A DNA stretch of 64,000 nt, from positions 1 to 64,000 of the forward strand of contig JANYDB010000065.1 in assembly GCA_025359985.1 (NCBI GenBank), in the 5' to 3' direction. Positions 1 through 8,022 of the stretch are shown here, piece after piece; the first letter of the stretch is position 1, and the number at the start of each line of letters is the position of its first letter. Source of the stretch: Burkholderiales bacterium. Its GTDB lineage: Bacteria > Pseudomonadota > Gammaproteobacteria > Burkholderiales > Usitatibacteraceae. The position numbers and the translations under genes are program-made. The notes beneath the pieces are model-generated. The model ran no database searches. It had not been told where the DNA came from and saw only the letters and a list, made by a program, of their open reading frames with translations.

Positions 1-192
1 TAACCCAAGCCCAACTCACCCGAATCCAAGACCGACACAACCACACCCCGCGCAAATGTCTTGGCTTTAGAACCCCTCACGAGGTAGCATTCAACGGCCC
101 ACCGCGTGTCGCCTTTCGAACTTGAATTCGGGAAATGCCGCTAATGCCGCACCAAATCTAGATCTACAAATTTTAATGCCCTACAGCATAAG
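1..192. other. Left edge, no gene seen
   Basis: No convincing coding region, RNA gene or terminator is visible here. It lies downstream of the minus-strand beta-propeller gene, whose stop codon is at 193-195. Confidence 0.4.
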
Positions 193-1311
193 TTATGGCG
201 TAACGGTGATGACTGTAAACGAATCGGCTTTCGCCTTGGGCCGTGCGAGCTTGCCATCGGCACCTGCTAGCGCAGGCTCGAACTCTGCGGCGACCAGATA
301 AATTTTATGTGATTGCGGATCGAGCGCCATGGTGCGAGCGCTGGGCATGGTTTTCAGGGTTTGTTTAACGATATAGCTGCCGTCTTTTTCCAGACCCACA
401 AACGTCAGCGTACCTTCACCATTCGAGCTCACCGCCAGGTCAAGCTGGCTGTCGTACACCGTGGCGTCGCTGCCTTTGCCGATGGGTAGCGCAGCCAGAA
501 TCTTGCCGTTGTTGCCATCGACTACGACCATTTTCTGGTTATGGCAGCCTGCGAAGAGGCGCATCCTGGCGAGATCAATTGATAACCCAGCGGGCTCATC
601 ACACGCCGACGATAAATCGTATTTCGCCATTGACGAAAGTTTGGCAGTGTCAATCACGGACAGCTGATTCTTCGGCTCAATATTCACGAATAGTCGGCCC
701 CTACCATCGACCACGGCAAATTCGGGCTTACCCTCAACTTTGATCGTGGCTAATACCTTGAGTGTGATCGCATCAATGGCCGTCAGATTTTCGCCGATGG
801 CGTTAGCGGTGAATACGCGCTTGGTGAAAGCATCATAAACAATTGCATCGGGCTTTTTGTCCGTGGGTACTGTGCCAAGGACCTTAAGCGAATCTAGCGC
901 AAATACGGTAACAGTATTATCTTGACCGTTGCTGGTGAAGCCGCGGTTTAGCTCTGGCGCGAGCGCCACGCCATGCACGCCTTTGGTATCAGCGATGCTG
1001 CCGACAATGCGCTTGGCGACGGTATCGTAAACATCCACCGAATCGCCGCGCGTGATATAGAGGCGATGGGATTCGCTTGAAAAAACCAGATAATCCCAGC
1101 GCGTGGCACCGGGTAGCTTCACCGTTTCCAGTACGCGAAATGATGATGCGGATGTGGATGCTGATGCGGAAGCTGATACAGACACCGCTGGCGCAGTAGT
1201 GGCCGCCGCTGCCGAACAGGCGACGGTGGCGAGCGCGGAGAATACGCTAAAAAAAAACAGCGGACAGCGCAGCGTTGAGGCGTAACGAGTTGAAACATAA
1301 CGGGCAAACAT
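193..1311 (-). CDS. Exported YVTN/YncE-like beta-propeller protein
   Basis: A 372-residue protein with a hydrophobic export signal (about residues 15-36). The cysteine near residue 32 sits in only a weak lipobox, so it may be a soluble periplasmic protein rather than a lipoprotein. After a Ser/Ala/Val run (SVSASASAS) come repeated blades of the type 'VYDAFTKRVFTAN ... AIDAITLKVLATI', characteristic of YVTN-type seven-bladed propellers. Such proteins are scaffolds or binding proteins and no catalytic function can be assigned. The ATG is preceded by GGAG at good spacing. It diverges from the cyclophilin gene. The SASASAS run is written by a degenerate 6-bp repeat. Confidence 0.8.
   Translation of the reverse strand: MFARYVSTRYASTLRCPLFFFSVFSALATVACSAAAATTAPAVSVSASASASTSASSFRVLETVKLPGATRWDYLVFSSESHRLYITRGDSVDVYDTVAKRIVGSIADTKGVHGVALAPELNRGFTSNGQDNTVTVFALDSLKVLGTVPTDKKPDAIVYDAFTKRVFTANAIGENLTAIDAITLKVLATIKVEGKPEFAVVDGRGRLFVNIEPKNQLSVIDTAKLSSMAKYDLSSACDEPAGLSIDLARMRLFAGCHNQKMVVVDGNNGKILAALPIGKGSDATVYDSQLDLAVSSNGEGTLTFVGLEKDGSYIVKQTLKTMPSARTMALDPQSHKIYLVAAEFEPALAGADGKLARPKAKADSFTVITVTP
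1136..1192. repeat. Degenerate 6-bp tandem repeat inside the propeller gene
   Basis: About eight hexamers related to GATGCG/GCTGAT follow one another on the plus strand. On the coding (minus) strand they give the Ser/Ala/Val run just after the signal peptide. The 6-bp period preserves the reading frame. Confidence 0.7.
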
Positions 1312-1493
1312 TTTTGTTCTCCAGAAATATCAAGATTGAACCATGACAAACAAGCAGGGCGCGGTAATGGAGCATACGTCAGAACGGACACATCCGAAAG
1401 CGGGTTGATCAATCGTCGCGCCGACCGCTCTGCCACCGGATTTGAGTCGTTGCGGGAACAGTTTCAGATGGAGAACAAAAATAGCAGTCGTAC

Positions 1494-1499
1494 TATAAT
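1494..1499 (+). promoter_or_regulatory. Possible -10 box (TATAAT) upstream of the cyclophilin fusion gene
   Basis: A perfect TATAAT lies about 60 bases before the chosen start at 1558. No good TTGACA-like element is seen 16-18 bases upstream, so this is only a candidate. Confidence 0.25.
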
Positions 1500-1557
1500 A
1501 TCGCGCTGTACTACCCTCAGTCGTCCAGCCTTCAATGATGATTCAACAAAGAGCCCC

Positions 1558-3234
1558 ATGATTTTCGCTACCCTGCTTTGCCCCTTAAGATTTCTCTTCA
1601 CCCCTAAATACAACTTGCGCTGCAGCGTCCGCAAATTCGCTTTGCTGCTCGCATCATCTGGGCTGCTTGCGCTTACCATCAATTCCCGCGCCGATGCCAC
1701 CACGGTACGCCTGCAAACCCCGCTAGGCGCCATTGATGTGGTGTTGTTTGATACCGCCGCACCGCTCACGGTGGCGAATTTTTTAAGCTACATGAACAGC
1801 GGTGCGTACAGCAATTCGTTTATTCATCGCAGTATTCCAGGCTTCATTATTCAAAGCGGGGGCTATATCTGGGACAGCGCACTGAACACCGTCGTGATTA
1901 TCCCCAAAAATGCGCCCGTGAAAAATGAATTCAGCGTTAGTCGTTCCAACCTGCGCGGCACCATCGCCATGGCGAAACAAGGCGGTGATCCGAACAGTGC
2001 CACTTCCGAATGGTTTATAAATCTTGGCAATAACGCCTTAAACCTGGATAACCAAAACGGCGGCTTTACCGTATTTGGCCAGGTTAGCACCAGCAGTATG
2101 GCGGTAGTGGATGCGTTGGCGTCATTGCCGATCGTAAACGCCGGTGGCGCTTTTACCGATTTGCCCTTGCTCAGCCTGCCACCATCGGGGGGAATTCAAA
2201 AATCAAATTTGGCGCTGGTGAATGCGGTTTCAAGATTGCCGCTCGCCGCGATTGACATTGATGGCAATGGCAAACACGAAATATTGATTCGTGCCGATAC
2301 TCCAACCGCAGCGCCGGGCCAACTACAGATAGGTCGCCTTTTTAACAATCTCTTTCAATTTAGCGCCCAAGCTGATCCTGGGCCAGACTTTCGTTTGATC
2401 GGCGTGGCCGATTTTGATGGCAACGGCAAAGCTGATCTGGTGTTTCAAAATACGACGCAGGGTGATAAAGGTGACGTGGTGTTTTGGTACGACTTCCTGC
2501 CCGCCAAGCAACGCATCGTGCGTCAGCTCAGAACCGTGTGGGATGTGCAGGCCGTGGGCGATCTGGATGGTGATGGCCTCGCGGATTTGGCGTGGCGCTA
2601 TCTGGCGCCCGATCCTCGGGACACCGGCGTCTCGTATATCTGGTTTACTAACAGCACCAACGAGCCTTATGTTCGCAAGCGCGGCGGCGCACCGCTCGAC
2701 TGGAAATTATTGGGTTCGGCGGATTTAAATAGCGATGGCGCGGCAGACATGATTTATTTAAGTCCTGATGGTGCGATTCGTGCGCTGATGGCGACCGCGG
2801 ACCGTAGCTGCGCAAACTTCAGCGCAGGCATTATTCCAGCGGGCTATAGCGCACTCAAACTCGCTGATTTTACGGGGCGCGGGCGTGGGGATATTTTGTT
2901 TCGTAATCTTTCAACCGGTGAAATGAAATTAATTTCAATAAATGCAAATGGTTTGGCGTTGCCACCGTCATTGTCAAGCCCCAACGATCCCAATGCGTCC
3001 TGCACGGCGAGCGATTTGGTGGTTGCGACGACCACCTTCTCCCTGCCGACGGTCGACCCCAGTTGGACTTTTTATGCGTCGGGCGATTTTAACGGTGACG
3101 GCATTTACGATATCGCGTGGCTGCGCCCCAATCGCACATTAACGCTTTGGTTGATGAACGCGAATGGCGCAGTACCTACGGTGGTGGATAACGCCGGCAC
3201 CGCGCCGGCAGGCTTTACCCCGGTGCAACCTTGA
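1558..3234 (+). CDS. Secreted cyclophilin-type peptidyl-prolyl isomerase with FG-GAP/VCBS-like repeats
   Basis: A 558-residue protein from the ATG at 1558. An in-frame extension back to 1336 exists, but the export signal (about residues 24-46) fits the later start. Residues about 48-205 are a cyclophilin domain: 'TPLGAIDVVLFDTAAPLTVANF', 'FIHRSIPGFIIQSGG', 'GTIAMAK', 'SEWFINLGNN' and 'FTVFGQV' match the bacterial PpiA/PpiB pattern. Residues about 225-545 hold six calcium-loop-like motifs such as DIDGNGKHE, DFDGNGKAD, DLDGDGLAD, DLNSDGAAD and DFNGDGIYD, typical of FG-GAP/VCBS propeller blades. Expected role: prolyl isomerization outside the cytoplasm, with the repeats serving adhesion or binding (inferred). 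The pairing is unusual. Confidence 0.85.
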   Translation: MIFATLLCPLRFLFTPKYNLRCSVRKFALLLASSGLLALTINSRADATTVRLQTPLGAIDVVLFDTAAPLTVANFLSYMNSGAYSNSFIHRSIPGFIIQSGGYIWDSALNTVVIIPKNAPVKNEFSVSRSNLRGTIAMAKQGGDPNSATSEWFINLGNNALNLDNQNGGFTVFGQVSTSSMAVVDALASLPIVNAGGAFTDLPLLSLPPSGGIQKSNLALVNAVSRLPLAAIDIDGNGKHEILIRADTPTAAPGQLQIGRLFNNLFQFSAQADPGPDFRLIGVADFDGNGKADLVFQNTTQGDKGDVVFWYDFLPAKQRIVRQLRTVWDVQAVGDLDGDGLADLAWRYLAPDPRDTGVSYIWFTNSTNEPYVRKRGGAPLDWKLLGSADLNSDGAADMIYLSPDGAIRALMATADRSCANFSAGIIPAGYSALKLADFTGRGRGDILFRNLSTGEMKLISINANGLALPPSLSSPNDPNASCTASDLVVATTTFSLPTVDPSWTFYASGDFNGDGIYDIAWLRPNRTLTLWLMNANGAVPTVVDNAGTAPAGFTPVQP

Positions 3235-3287
3235 ATGCAGTTTTAAATACAACCTTAATTAAGTACAACCTTAAACGAAAAAATTTT

Positions 3288-5024
3288 ATGCTAAAAAAAT
3301 TCTGCGCTTCATTAGGTTTAATTGGATCGTTCCTGGTATTCATGCCGAACAGTACCGCCGCCGTTAGCCTGACCCCGGATCAACAATTCTCCAAGGCGGC
3401 CGCACGCTACATTGAACAATATTTGCAGACGCATCCTGAAGCGGCAACGCAGTTGGGCGATCATCGCTTCGACCGCCGCAGTAATGATCTTTCCGCTCAG
3501 GGTGTAGCCCAAGACGCCCGGCTTTTTCATGCCACGCTCAAAGCGCTGAGCCAGATTCCGCTGGCAACACTATCGCCTGCGTACAGTATTGATTACCGGA
3601 TTTTGCAGGCCGATCTGGAAAATAGCCTGCTTTCAATTGAGGTCATCAAGGACTATCAGTGGGATCCGCTGGGCTATAACCCGGCCAACGGCATTTACCT
3701 GCTGCTGGCGCGGGATTTTGCCCCGTTGCCACAGCGGCTAGATGCCGTGAAAGCCAGGCTGGACGGGGTTCCTGGCAAATTAGCTGCCGCTAAAAGCAAC
3801 CTGAAAAACCCACCGCAAATTTTTACGGAAACCGCCATTCAGCAAAATGATGGGGCGATTTCATTGATCAAAAATGAGCTGGATTTTTACCTTAAAGACG
3901 CTCCGACGATGAAGCCCAAATTAGCGGCCTCACGCAGCCGCGCTGTCGCTGCACTGGAGGCTTACGGCAAATGGCTCAAGAAGGATTTATTGCCACGCTC
4001 AACTCGCGATCCGCGTTTAGGCGCTGCGCACTACGCGCAAAAGCTACGCTACGCACTGGAGTCAGACATTGCCCCTGCTGAGCTATTGCGCTTGGCTGAA
4101 GCCGATTTAATCGTGACCCAAAACACGATGTATGAAACTGCGCTGCCGCTTTATAAACAATTATTTATCGACCAGCCTGTGGTTCCGGTAGACCGCAAAG
4201 TGCTGATGCGCGCCGTGCTGCAGCGTCTGAGCGACGACGCACCCAACAACAGCAATGTCGTCAAACTGGCCGAGGAGGATCTGGCTGAAGCGGCGGCCTT
4301 TATTCGCAAAAAAAATCTGCTGACCTTACCAAACGATCCGGTAAAAATTATTGTCATGCCGGAATTTCAGCGTGGTGTGGCCATGGCTTACTGCGATGCG
4401 CCTGGTGCGCTGGAAAAAAACGGCGAAACTTTCTACGCGATTTCCCCTGCACCGGCTGACTGGACTCCGGCGCAAGTGGAATCTTACTTTCGCGAAGACA
4501 ATCGCTCGATGCTAAAAGACCTCACGGTGCATGAAGCGATGCCAGGCCACTATGTGCAGGGCGCTATTGCCAACAAAGCCAGTGTGCCCACTCTGGTGCG
4601 CCGCATTATGTACAGCGGTACCTTTGCCGAAGGCTGGGGCACCTATGCCGAGCAAATGATGGTTGAAGCGGGATACGGCGGCGCGCCGGTAAAAATGCAG
4701 CAACTGAAAATGCGCCTGCGCTTAATTATCAACGCGATCATCGATCAAAAAATTCATGCTGGCAGCATGACCGAAAAAGAGGCCATGGGACTGATGATCA
4801 ACGAAGGCTTTCAGGAAGAACGTGAAGCCGCCGGCAAATGGCGTCGCGCTTTGCTGACCTCCACCCAGCTCTCCACTTACTATGTGGGTAATACGGAAGT
4901 AAACAATCTGCGTCGCGATTTTGAAGCGAAAAACGGCAAAGGTAAACTAAAAGAAATGCACGACACGATGATGTCCTTCGGTACTATAGCGCCCAAATAC
5001 ATCCGTGAAATGATGGGGCTGTAA
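3288..5024 (+). CDS. Exported DUF885 family protein (putative metallopeptidase)
   Basis: A 578-residue protein from the ATG at 3288; a TTG overlapping the previous stop would add 19 residues but leave the signal peptide internal. The N-terminus (MLKKFCASLGLIGSFLVF ... AAV) is a signal peptide. DUF885 hallmarks are present: HEAMPGHYVQ, resembling the HExxH-like zinc site of M1/M2-related peptidases, and downstream GTFAEGWGTYAEQM with a candidate third metal ligand. Length matches the family. Substrate unknown. It follows the cyclophilin fusion on the same strand and its TAA overlaps the ATG of the DUF1272 gene by one base. Confidence 0.85.
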   Translation: MLKKFCASLGLIGSFLVFMPNSTAAVSLTPDQQFSKAAARYIEQYLQTHPEAATQLGDHRFDRRSNDLSAQGVAQDARLFHATLKALSQIPLATLSPAYSIDYRILQADLENSLLSIEVIKDYQWDPLGYNPANGIYLLLARDFAPLPQRLDAVKARLDGVPGKLAAAKSNLKNPPQIFTETAIQQNDGAISLIKNELDFYLKDAPTMKPKLAASRSRAVAALEAYGKWLKKDLLPRSTRDPRLGAAHYAQKLRYALESDIAPAELLRLAEADLIVTQNTMYETALPLYKQLFIDQPVVPVDRKVLMRAVLQRLSDDAPNNSNVVKLAEEDLAEAAAFIRKKNLLTLPNDPVKIIVMPEFQRGVAMAYCDAPGALEKNGETFYAISPAPADWTPAQVESYFREDNRSMLKDLTVHEAMPGHYVQGAIANKASVPTLVRRIMYSGTFAEGWGTYAEQMMVEAGYGGAPVKMQQLKMRLRLIINAIIDQKIHAGSMTEKEAMGLMINEGFQEEREAAGKWRRALLTSTQLSTYYVGNTEVNNLRRDFEAKNGKGKLKEMHDTMMSFGTIAPKYIREMMGL

Positions 5025-5269
5025 TGCTGCAAATGCGACCCGGGTGCGAGTGCTGCAACCATGATCTGCCCGCTAGCTCAACAGAGGCGATGATTTGTTC
5101 ATTTGAGTGCACGTTTTGTCGTGATTGCGTGACGAAACTGCCCGGCCACAAATGTCCCAATTGCGGCGGTGACTTTACCAGCCGTCCGACCAGGGCAGCC
5201 GCCAAGCTGGCGCAATATCCGGCTTCAGCCGAGCGGATTTTGAAGCCCGCCGGCTGCCCGAAAATGTAA
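5024..5269 (+). CDS. DUF1272 family zinc-ribbon-like small protein
   Basis: An 81-residue protein that is DUF1272 along its whole length. Cysteine pairs occur in PGCECC, ICSFECTFCRDC and HKCPNCGG, consistent with a treble-clef or RING-like zinc site; the spacing of eight cysteines is the family signature. Function unknown. Its ATG overlaps the stop of the DUF885 gene (TAATG), suggesting translational coupling. Confidence 0.9.
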   Translation: MLQMRPGCECCNHDLPASSTEAMICSFECTFCRDCVTKLPGHKCPNCGGDFTSRPTRAAAKLAQYPASAERILKPAGCPKM

Positions 5270-5278
5270 AAGGTTTCT

Positions 5279-6295
5279 CTGAAAATCCTTATTATCAAAC
5301 GCGATAAATTAGGCGATATGCTGCTGACCACGCCTATGTTGCGCATCCTGAAAACGACATGGCCTGATGCTGAAATTCACCTGCTTGCCAGCGACTACAG
5401 TGCATGGGTGGTTGAAGACAATGCCGATATTGACAAGCGCTGGATTTATGGCCGGGTTCGTACCGGCAGACGCATAAATTTCGGTGCGGCGTTGCGGCAA
5501 CCTGCGTTGTACTGGAAATTAAAACACGAACGTTTTGATGTAGCGATCGCAGCAGGCGGTGCAGAATCACCACGTGCGATCGAGCGGGCCCTGCATGTGC
5601 AAGCTAACAAAACCATCGCCTACGCAAACTCGGCGAAATGGCATTCACGCCTGTCTGATCCGCAGACGGTAAATGAAGCTGATCATGAAGCGCTCAGGAT
5701 TGCACGGCATCTCACGCCACTCGGCATCACGCTGCCGACAATATTGCCGTATCCGGAATATCAACCGCCCGCGTTGGCGTTGCAATTTGCAGATCAATGG
5801 TTGAGTGCGCATTCGATTGTGGCGAAAAAATATTGGCTGCTCGGCATCGGCGCACGCAACCATGAGGTGCAGCCCACCACGCAGCAAATATTGTCATGGG
5901 CAACATGGATGCATGAAAACCACGGCCTCGCCACAGTCTTTATCTGGACGCCAGGCCAGCTCGACAATCCACTTTATCGCGGCGATGACGCTATTGTAGA
6001 ACCCGTCCTGAATGCTGGACTGCCTTATGTCATCCCTTTTCGTGGCTTACTCAAAGAGGCGATTGGCCTGATCTGGCGCGCACGCACCTCACTAGTTCCG
6101 GATAGCGGTTTGATGCATTTTGCAGCGGCCAGCCCCGGCGGGGTACTGGGCTTGTTTGCAGATTCCCGCGTGCTGCCCAGCCCCCACCAATGGGGGCCGC
6201 AGGGCCGACGGGTGGAGTTTCTGGATGCACCTAAAAACGTGAACGAATTAAGCGACGCGGCGGTGTTTGAACGCTTGACAAGACTGCTCAGCTAG
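5279..6295 (+). CDS. Glycosyltransferase family 9 (heptosyltransferase-like), apparent CTG start
   Basis: GT9/ADP-heptose:LPS heptosyltransferase-like protein, 338 residues if initiated at the CTG at 5279. The first ATG in frame (5318) would remove the conserved N-terminal beta strand; from the CTG one reads M-K-I-L-I-I-K-R-D-K-L-G-D-M-L-L-T-T-P, the classic GT9 opening. An AAAGG sits 5 bases before the CTG, and the only other in-frame option between the DUF1272 stop (5267-5269) and 5318 is non-standard codons. The C-terminal half has 'LVPDSGLMHFAAASPGGVLGLF', the nucleotide-sugar site of GT9. It probably adds a sugar to LPS or another glycan on the cytoplasmic side; acceptor unknown. Confidence 0.8.
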   Translation: MKILIIKRDKLGDMLLTTPMLRILKTTWPDAEIHLLASDYSAWVVEDNADIDKRWIYGRVRTGRRINFGAALRQPALYWKLKHERFDVAIAAGGAESPRAIERALHVQANKTIAYANSAKWHSRLSDPQTVNEADHEALRIARHLTPLGITLPTILPYPEYQPPALALQFADQWLSAHSIVAKKYWLLGIGARNHEVQPTTQQILSWATWMHENHGLATVFIWTPGQLDNPLYRGDDAIVEPVLNAGLPYVIPFRGLLKEAIGLIWRARTSLVPDSGLMHFAAASPGGVLGLFADSRVLPSPHQWGPQGRRVEFLDAPKNVNELSDAAVFERLTRLLS

Positions 6296-6312
6296 CTTTA
6301 AAAGTTGCAAAT

Positions 6313-6911
6313 TTAAAGTGGATGGTTATGCATTTTAAATTGCCGATAAAATTTATATCGCGCCTAACCGGCGACATAATCGAGCGGCAGTGTATCCAGG
6401 CCATGCGCCAGATCGCTGCGCTGCTCATTCAAGCGGCCCATCTTATCGCGACATAGACCCAGGTGTGCAGCATGAACATCGGTACGCAAGGTCTGAACCC
6501 GCATCGCCTTTATCTTGAGCACCTGAATGGAGAGCCGATCCATCATCATGGAAGCCGTTTCCACTTGGAGCAGTGCATCACGGCTTAATTTATCCGTTAG
6601 CGCTTGCAAAGTGAGATCGTCGATACACGCTACGGCGTCATTTCGGCTCTGATTGAAACCATCGATATGGCGTTTATGCATTGCGATTTCGCTATCAGCG
6701 ACATCGCGGCGATTTACCAAATTTTCTTCGTTTCACAGCGTGCTGTTAAAGCGGTGGTTGACTTCAAGCAAGCGCCAAATTACCTCGGAATTTTCACCAA
6801 ACCGAGCGGCAATACATTGCCCTTTTGCGCGGTAGCCAAACAGGCATCATGGAACTCGACAACACTGGCGATGGCAGGAACATCCAACTGAAACTTCTTT
6901 GTAAGGTGCAT
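6313..6911 (-). pseudogene. Decayed DUF4254 gene (frameshift plus two in-frame stops)
   Basis: Reading from the ATG at 6911 gives an N-terminus ending VVEFHDACLAT, as in DUF4254 proteins, then runs to a stop. In another frame the family continues: IWRLLEVNHRFNSTL, then TGA at 6735-6733 where the family has Trp, then NEEN...NRRDVADSEIAMHKR, IDGFNQSRNDA and MMMDRLSIQVLKI. A TAG at 6366-6364 interrupts again, followed in frame by YKFYRQFKMHNHPL and a final TAA at 6313-6315, matching the family C-terminus. The frame change lies between about 6750 and 6850. DUF4254 genes commonly sit beside glycosyltransferases, as here between GT9 and GT2 genes. Three lesions make a functional product unlikely. 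Confidence 0.8.
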
Positions 6912-6998
6912 GCTATTCTCGCATTATGCCTGTAGCCAATGCCGCTACTGCGGCCGTCAATATCTACCACTTCGCCCTCTCTTATCACTGTTACCGCC

Positions 6999-7853
6999 AT
7001 GCAAATCGCGATTTCGATTGTGCTCTATCGTCCCGATCCAGGTTGGCTCGATGCGACGCTGTTGTCGTTGCGCGAAGCGCTGTTGAATGCGCATGCTCAA
7101 GGCGAAATCAGCCGCGCCGAGGTGATGCTGATTGATAATGAAGTCGCTGGTAATGCCCACAAAAATATGCGGCTCGTGGATTCACCGTTTAATGCGGTGA
7201 TACAAAAATGGTTTAGCCCTGATCGAGTCTGGCTGCGCGCAACGGTAATCGCGGGGCATGGCAATGTGGGTTACGGACAAGGCAACAATTTCGCCATCGC
7301 GGCGTGCCCGAAAGCAAATTTTCATTTAATCCTCAACCCTGATGTGGCGCTGGACCCGGCCGCGATTACCACCTCGCTGCGGCACCTCAAAACCCATCAG
7401 GATTGCGCGATGGTGACGCCGGTTGCAACCGCAGAAGATGGTGCGCCGCTCTATCTGGTCAAATCCTATCCAGCGGTATTCACCATGGGGCTACGCGGGT
7501 TCGCACCGCGGTGGATACGCCATTATTTTTCCGCCCAACTTAACGCTTATGATCGCGCCGAATCTGCCTTTGATGCGCCAATCCATGATGCCCGTATTGT
7601 CAGTGGCTGCTTTATGTTGATACGACGCTCAGCATTGGATAAAACCGGCGGATTTGACGCCGATTTCTTTTTATATTTTGAAGATTTCGACTTGAGCTAT
7701 CGCATTAGCCAATTTGCCGCGATTCATCGCTTGCCCGCGACCCGCATCGTGCACGGTGGCGGCCAAGCTGCGCACAAAGGGTGGCGACACATCGGATTAT
7801 TTTGCCGCTCGGCCATACGATTTTTTCAGAAGCATGGTTGGCGAGTGATTTAA
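6999..7853 (+). CDS. Glycosyltransferase family 2 (rhamnosyltransferase-like)
   Basis: A GT-A fold transferase of 284 residues from the ATG at 6999; an in-frame ATG at 6939 adds a non-conserved 20-residue leader. Seen: 'AISIVLYRPDPGWLDATL' (nucleotide-binding strand), 'GHGNVGYGQGNNFAI', 'FHLILNPDVALDP' (DxD-like region) and 'VSGCFMLIRRSALDKTGGFDADFFLYFEDFDLSYRI', typical of WbbL/RfbF-like rhamnosyltransferases. Likely builds part of a surface glycan; donor and acceptor cannot be read from sequence. It diverges from the decayed DUF4254 gene. Confidence 0.85.
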   Translation: MQIAISIVLYRPDPGWLDATLLSLREALLNAHAQGEISRAEVMLIDNEVAGNAHKNMRLVDSPFNAVIQKWFSPDRVWLRATVIAGHGNVGYGQGNNFAIAACPKANFHLILNPDVALDPAAITTSLRHLKTHQDCAMVTPVATAEDGAPLYLVKSYPAVFTMGLRGFAPRWIRHYFSAQLNAYDRAESAFDAPIHDARIVSGCFMLIRRSALDKTGGFDADFFLYFEDFDLSYRISQFAAIHRLPATRIVHGGGQAAHKGWRHIGLFCRSAIRFFQKHGWRVI

Positions 7854-7936
7854 GTTCAATCTCATTCGCTCTAAATCGTCATTATTTTCCATAGGCAAAT
7901 ATTAATAGGGCATTTTTATCGAGCAGGTCTCGAACA

Positions 7937-7954
7937 CTGCAACAATTTTGTCAT
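7937..7954 (+). promoter_or_regulatory. Candidate PHO box upstream of the phosphatase operon
   Basis: CTGCAAC-AATT-TTGTCAT resembles two 7-bp PhoB half sites (consensus CTGTCAT) separated by 4 bases, with about 11 of 14 positions agreeing. It lies about 70 bases before the phosphatase ATG. This is a visual match only. Confidence 0.3.
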
Positions 7955-8022
7955 GTGAGCCGCGTATCTTTAAGTAGATTTGATAAAAAATTATTGTTCA
8001 CTCTTTGCGCTAAGGACTCTTT

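Noticed and set aside
1336-1557. N-terminal extension of the cyclophilin fusion
   Set aside because: It would bury the export signal and is low-complexity charged sequence; the ATG at 1558 gives a normal signal peptide.
6733-6735. TGA at a conserved Trp position, considered as recoding (UGA = Trp or selenocysteine)
   Set aside because: TGA terminates many intact genes here, no selenocysteine hairpin is apparent, and the same gene also has a frameshift and a TAG stop.
6604-6891. Plus-strand 95-codon frame over the decayed DUF4254 gene
   Set aside because: It has no recognisable protein features and is antisense to clear DUF4254 remnants.
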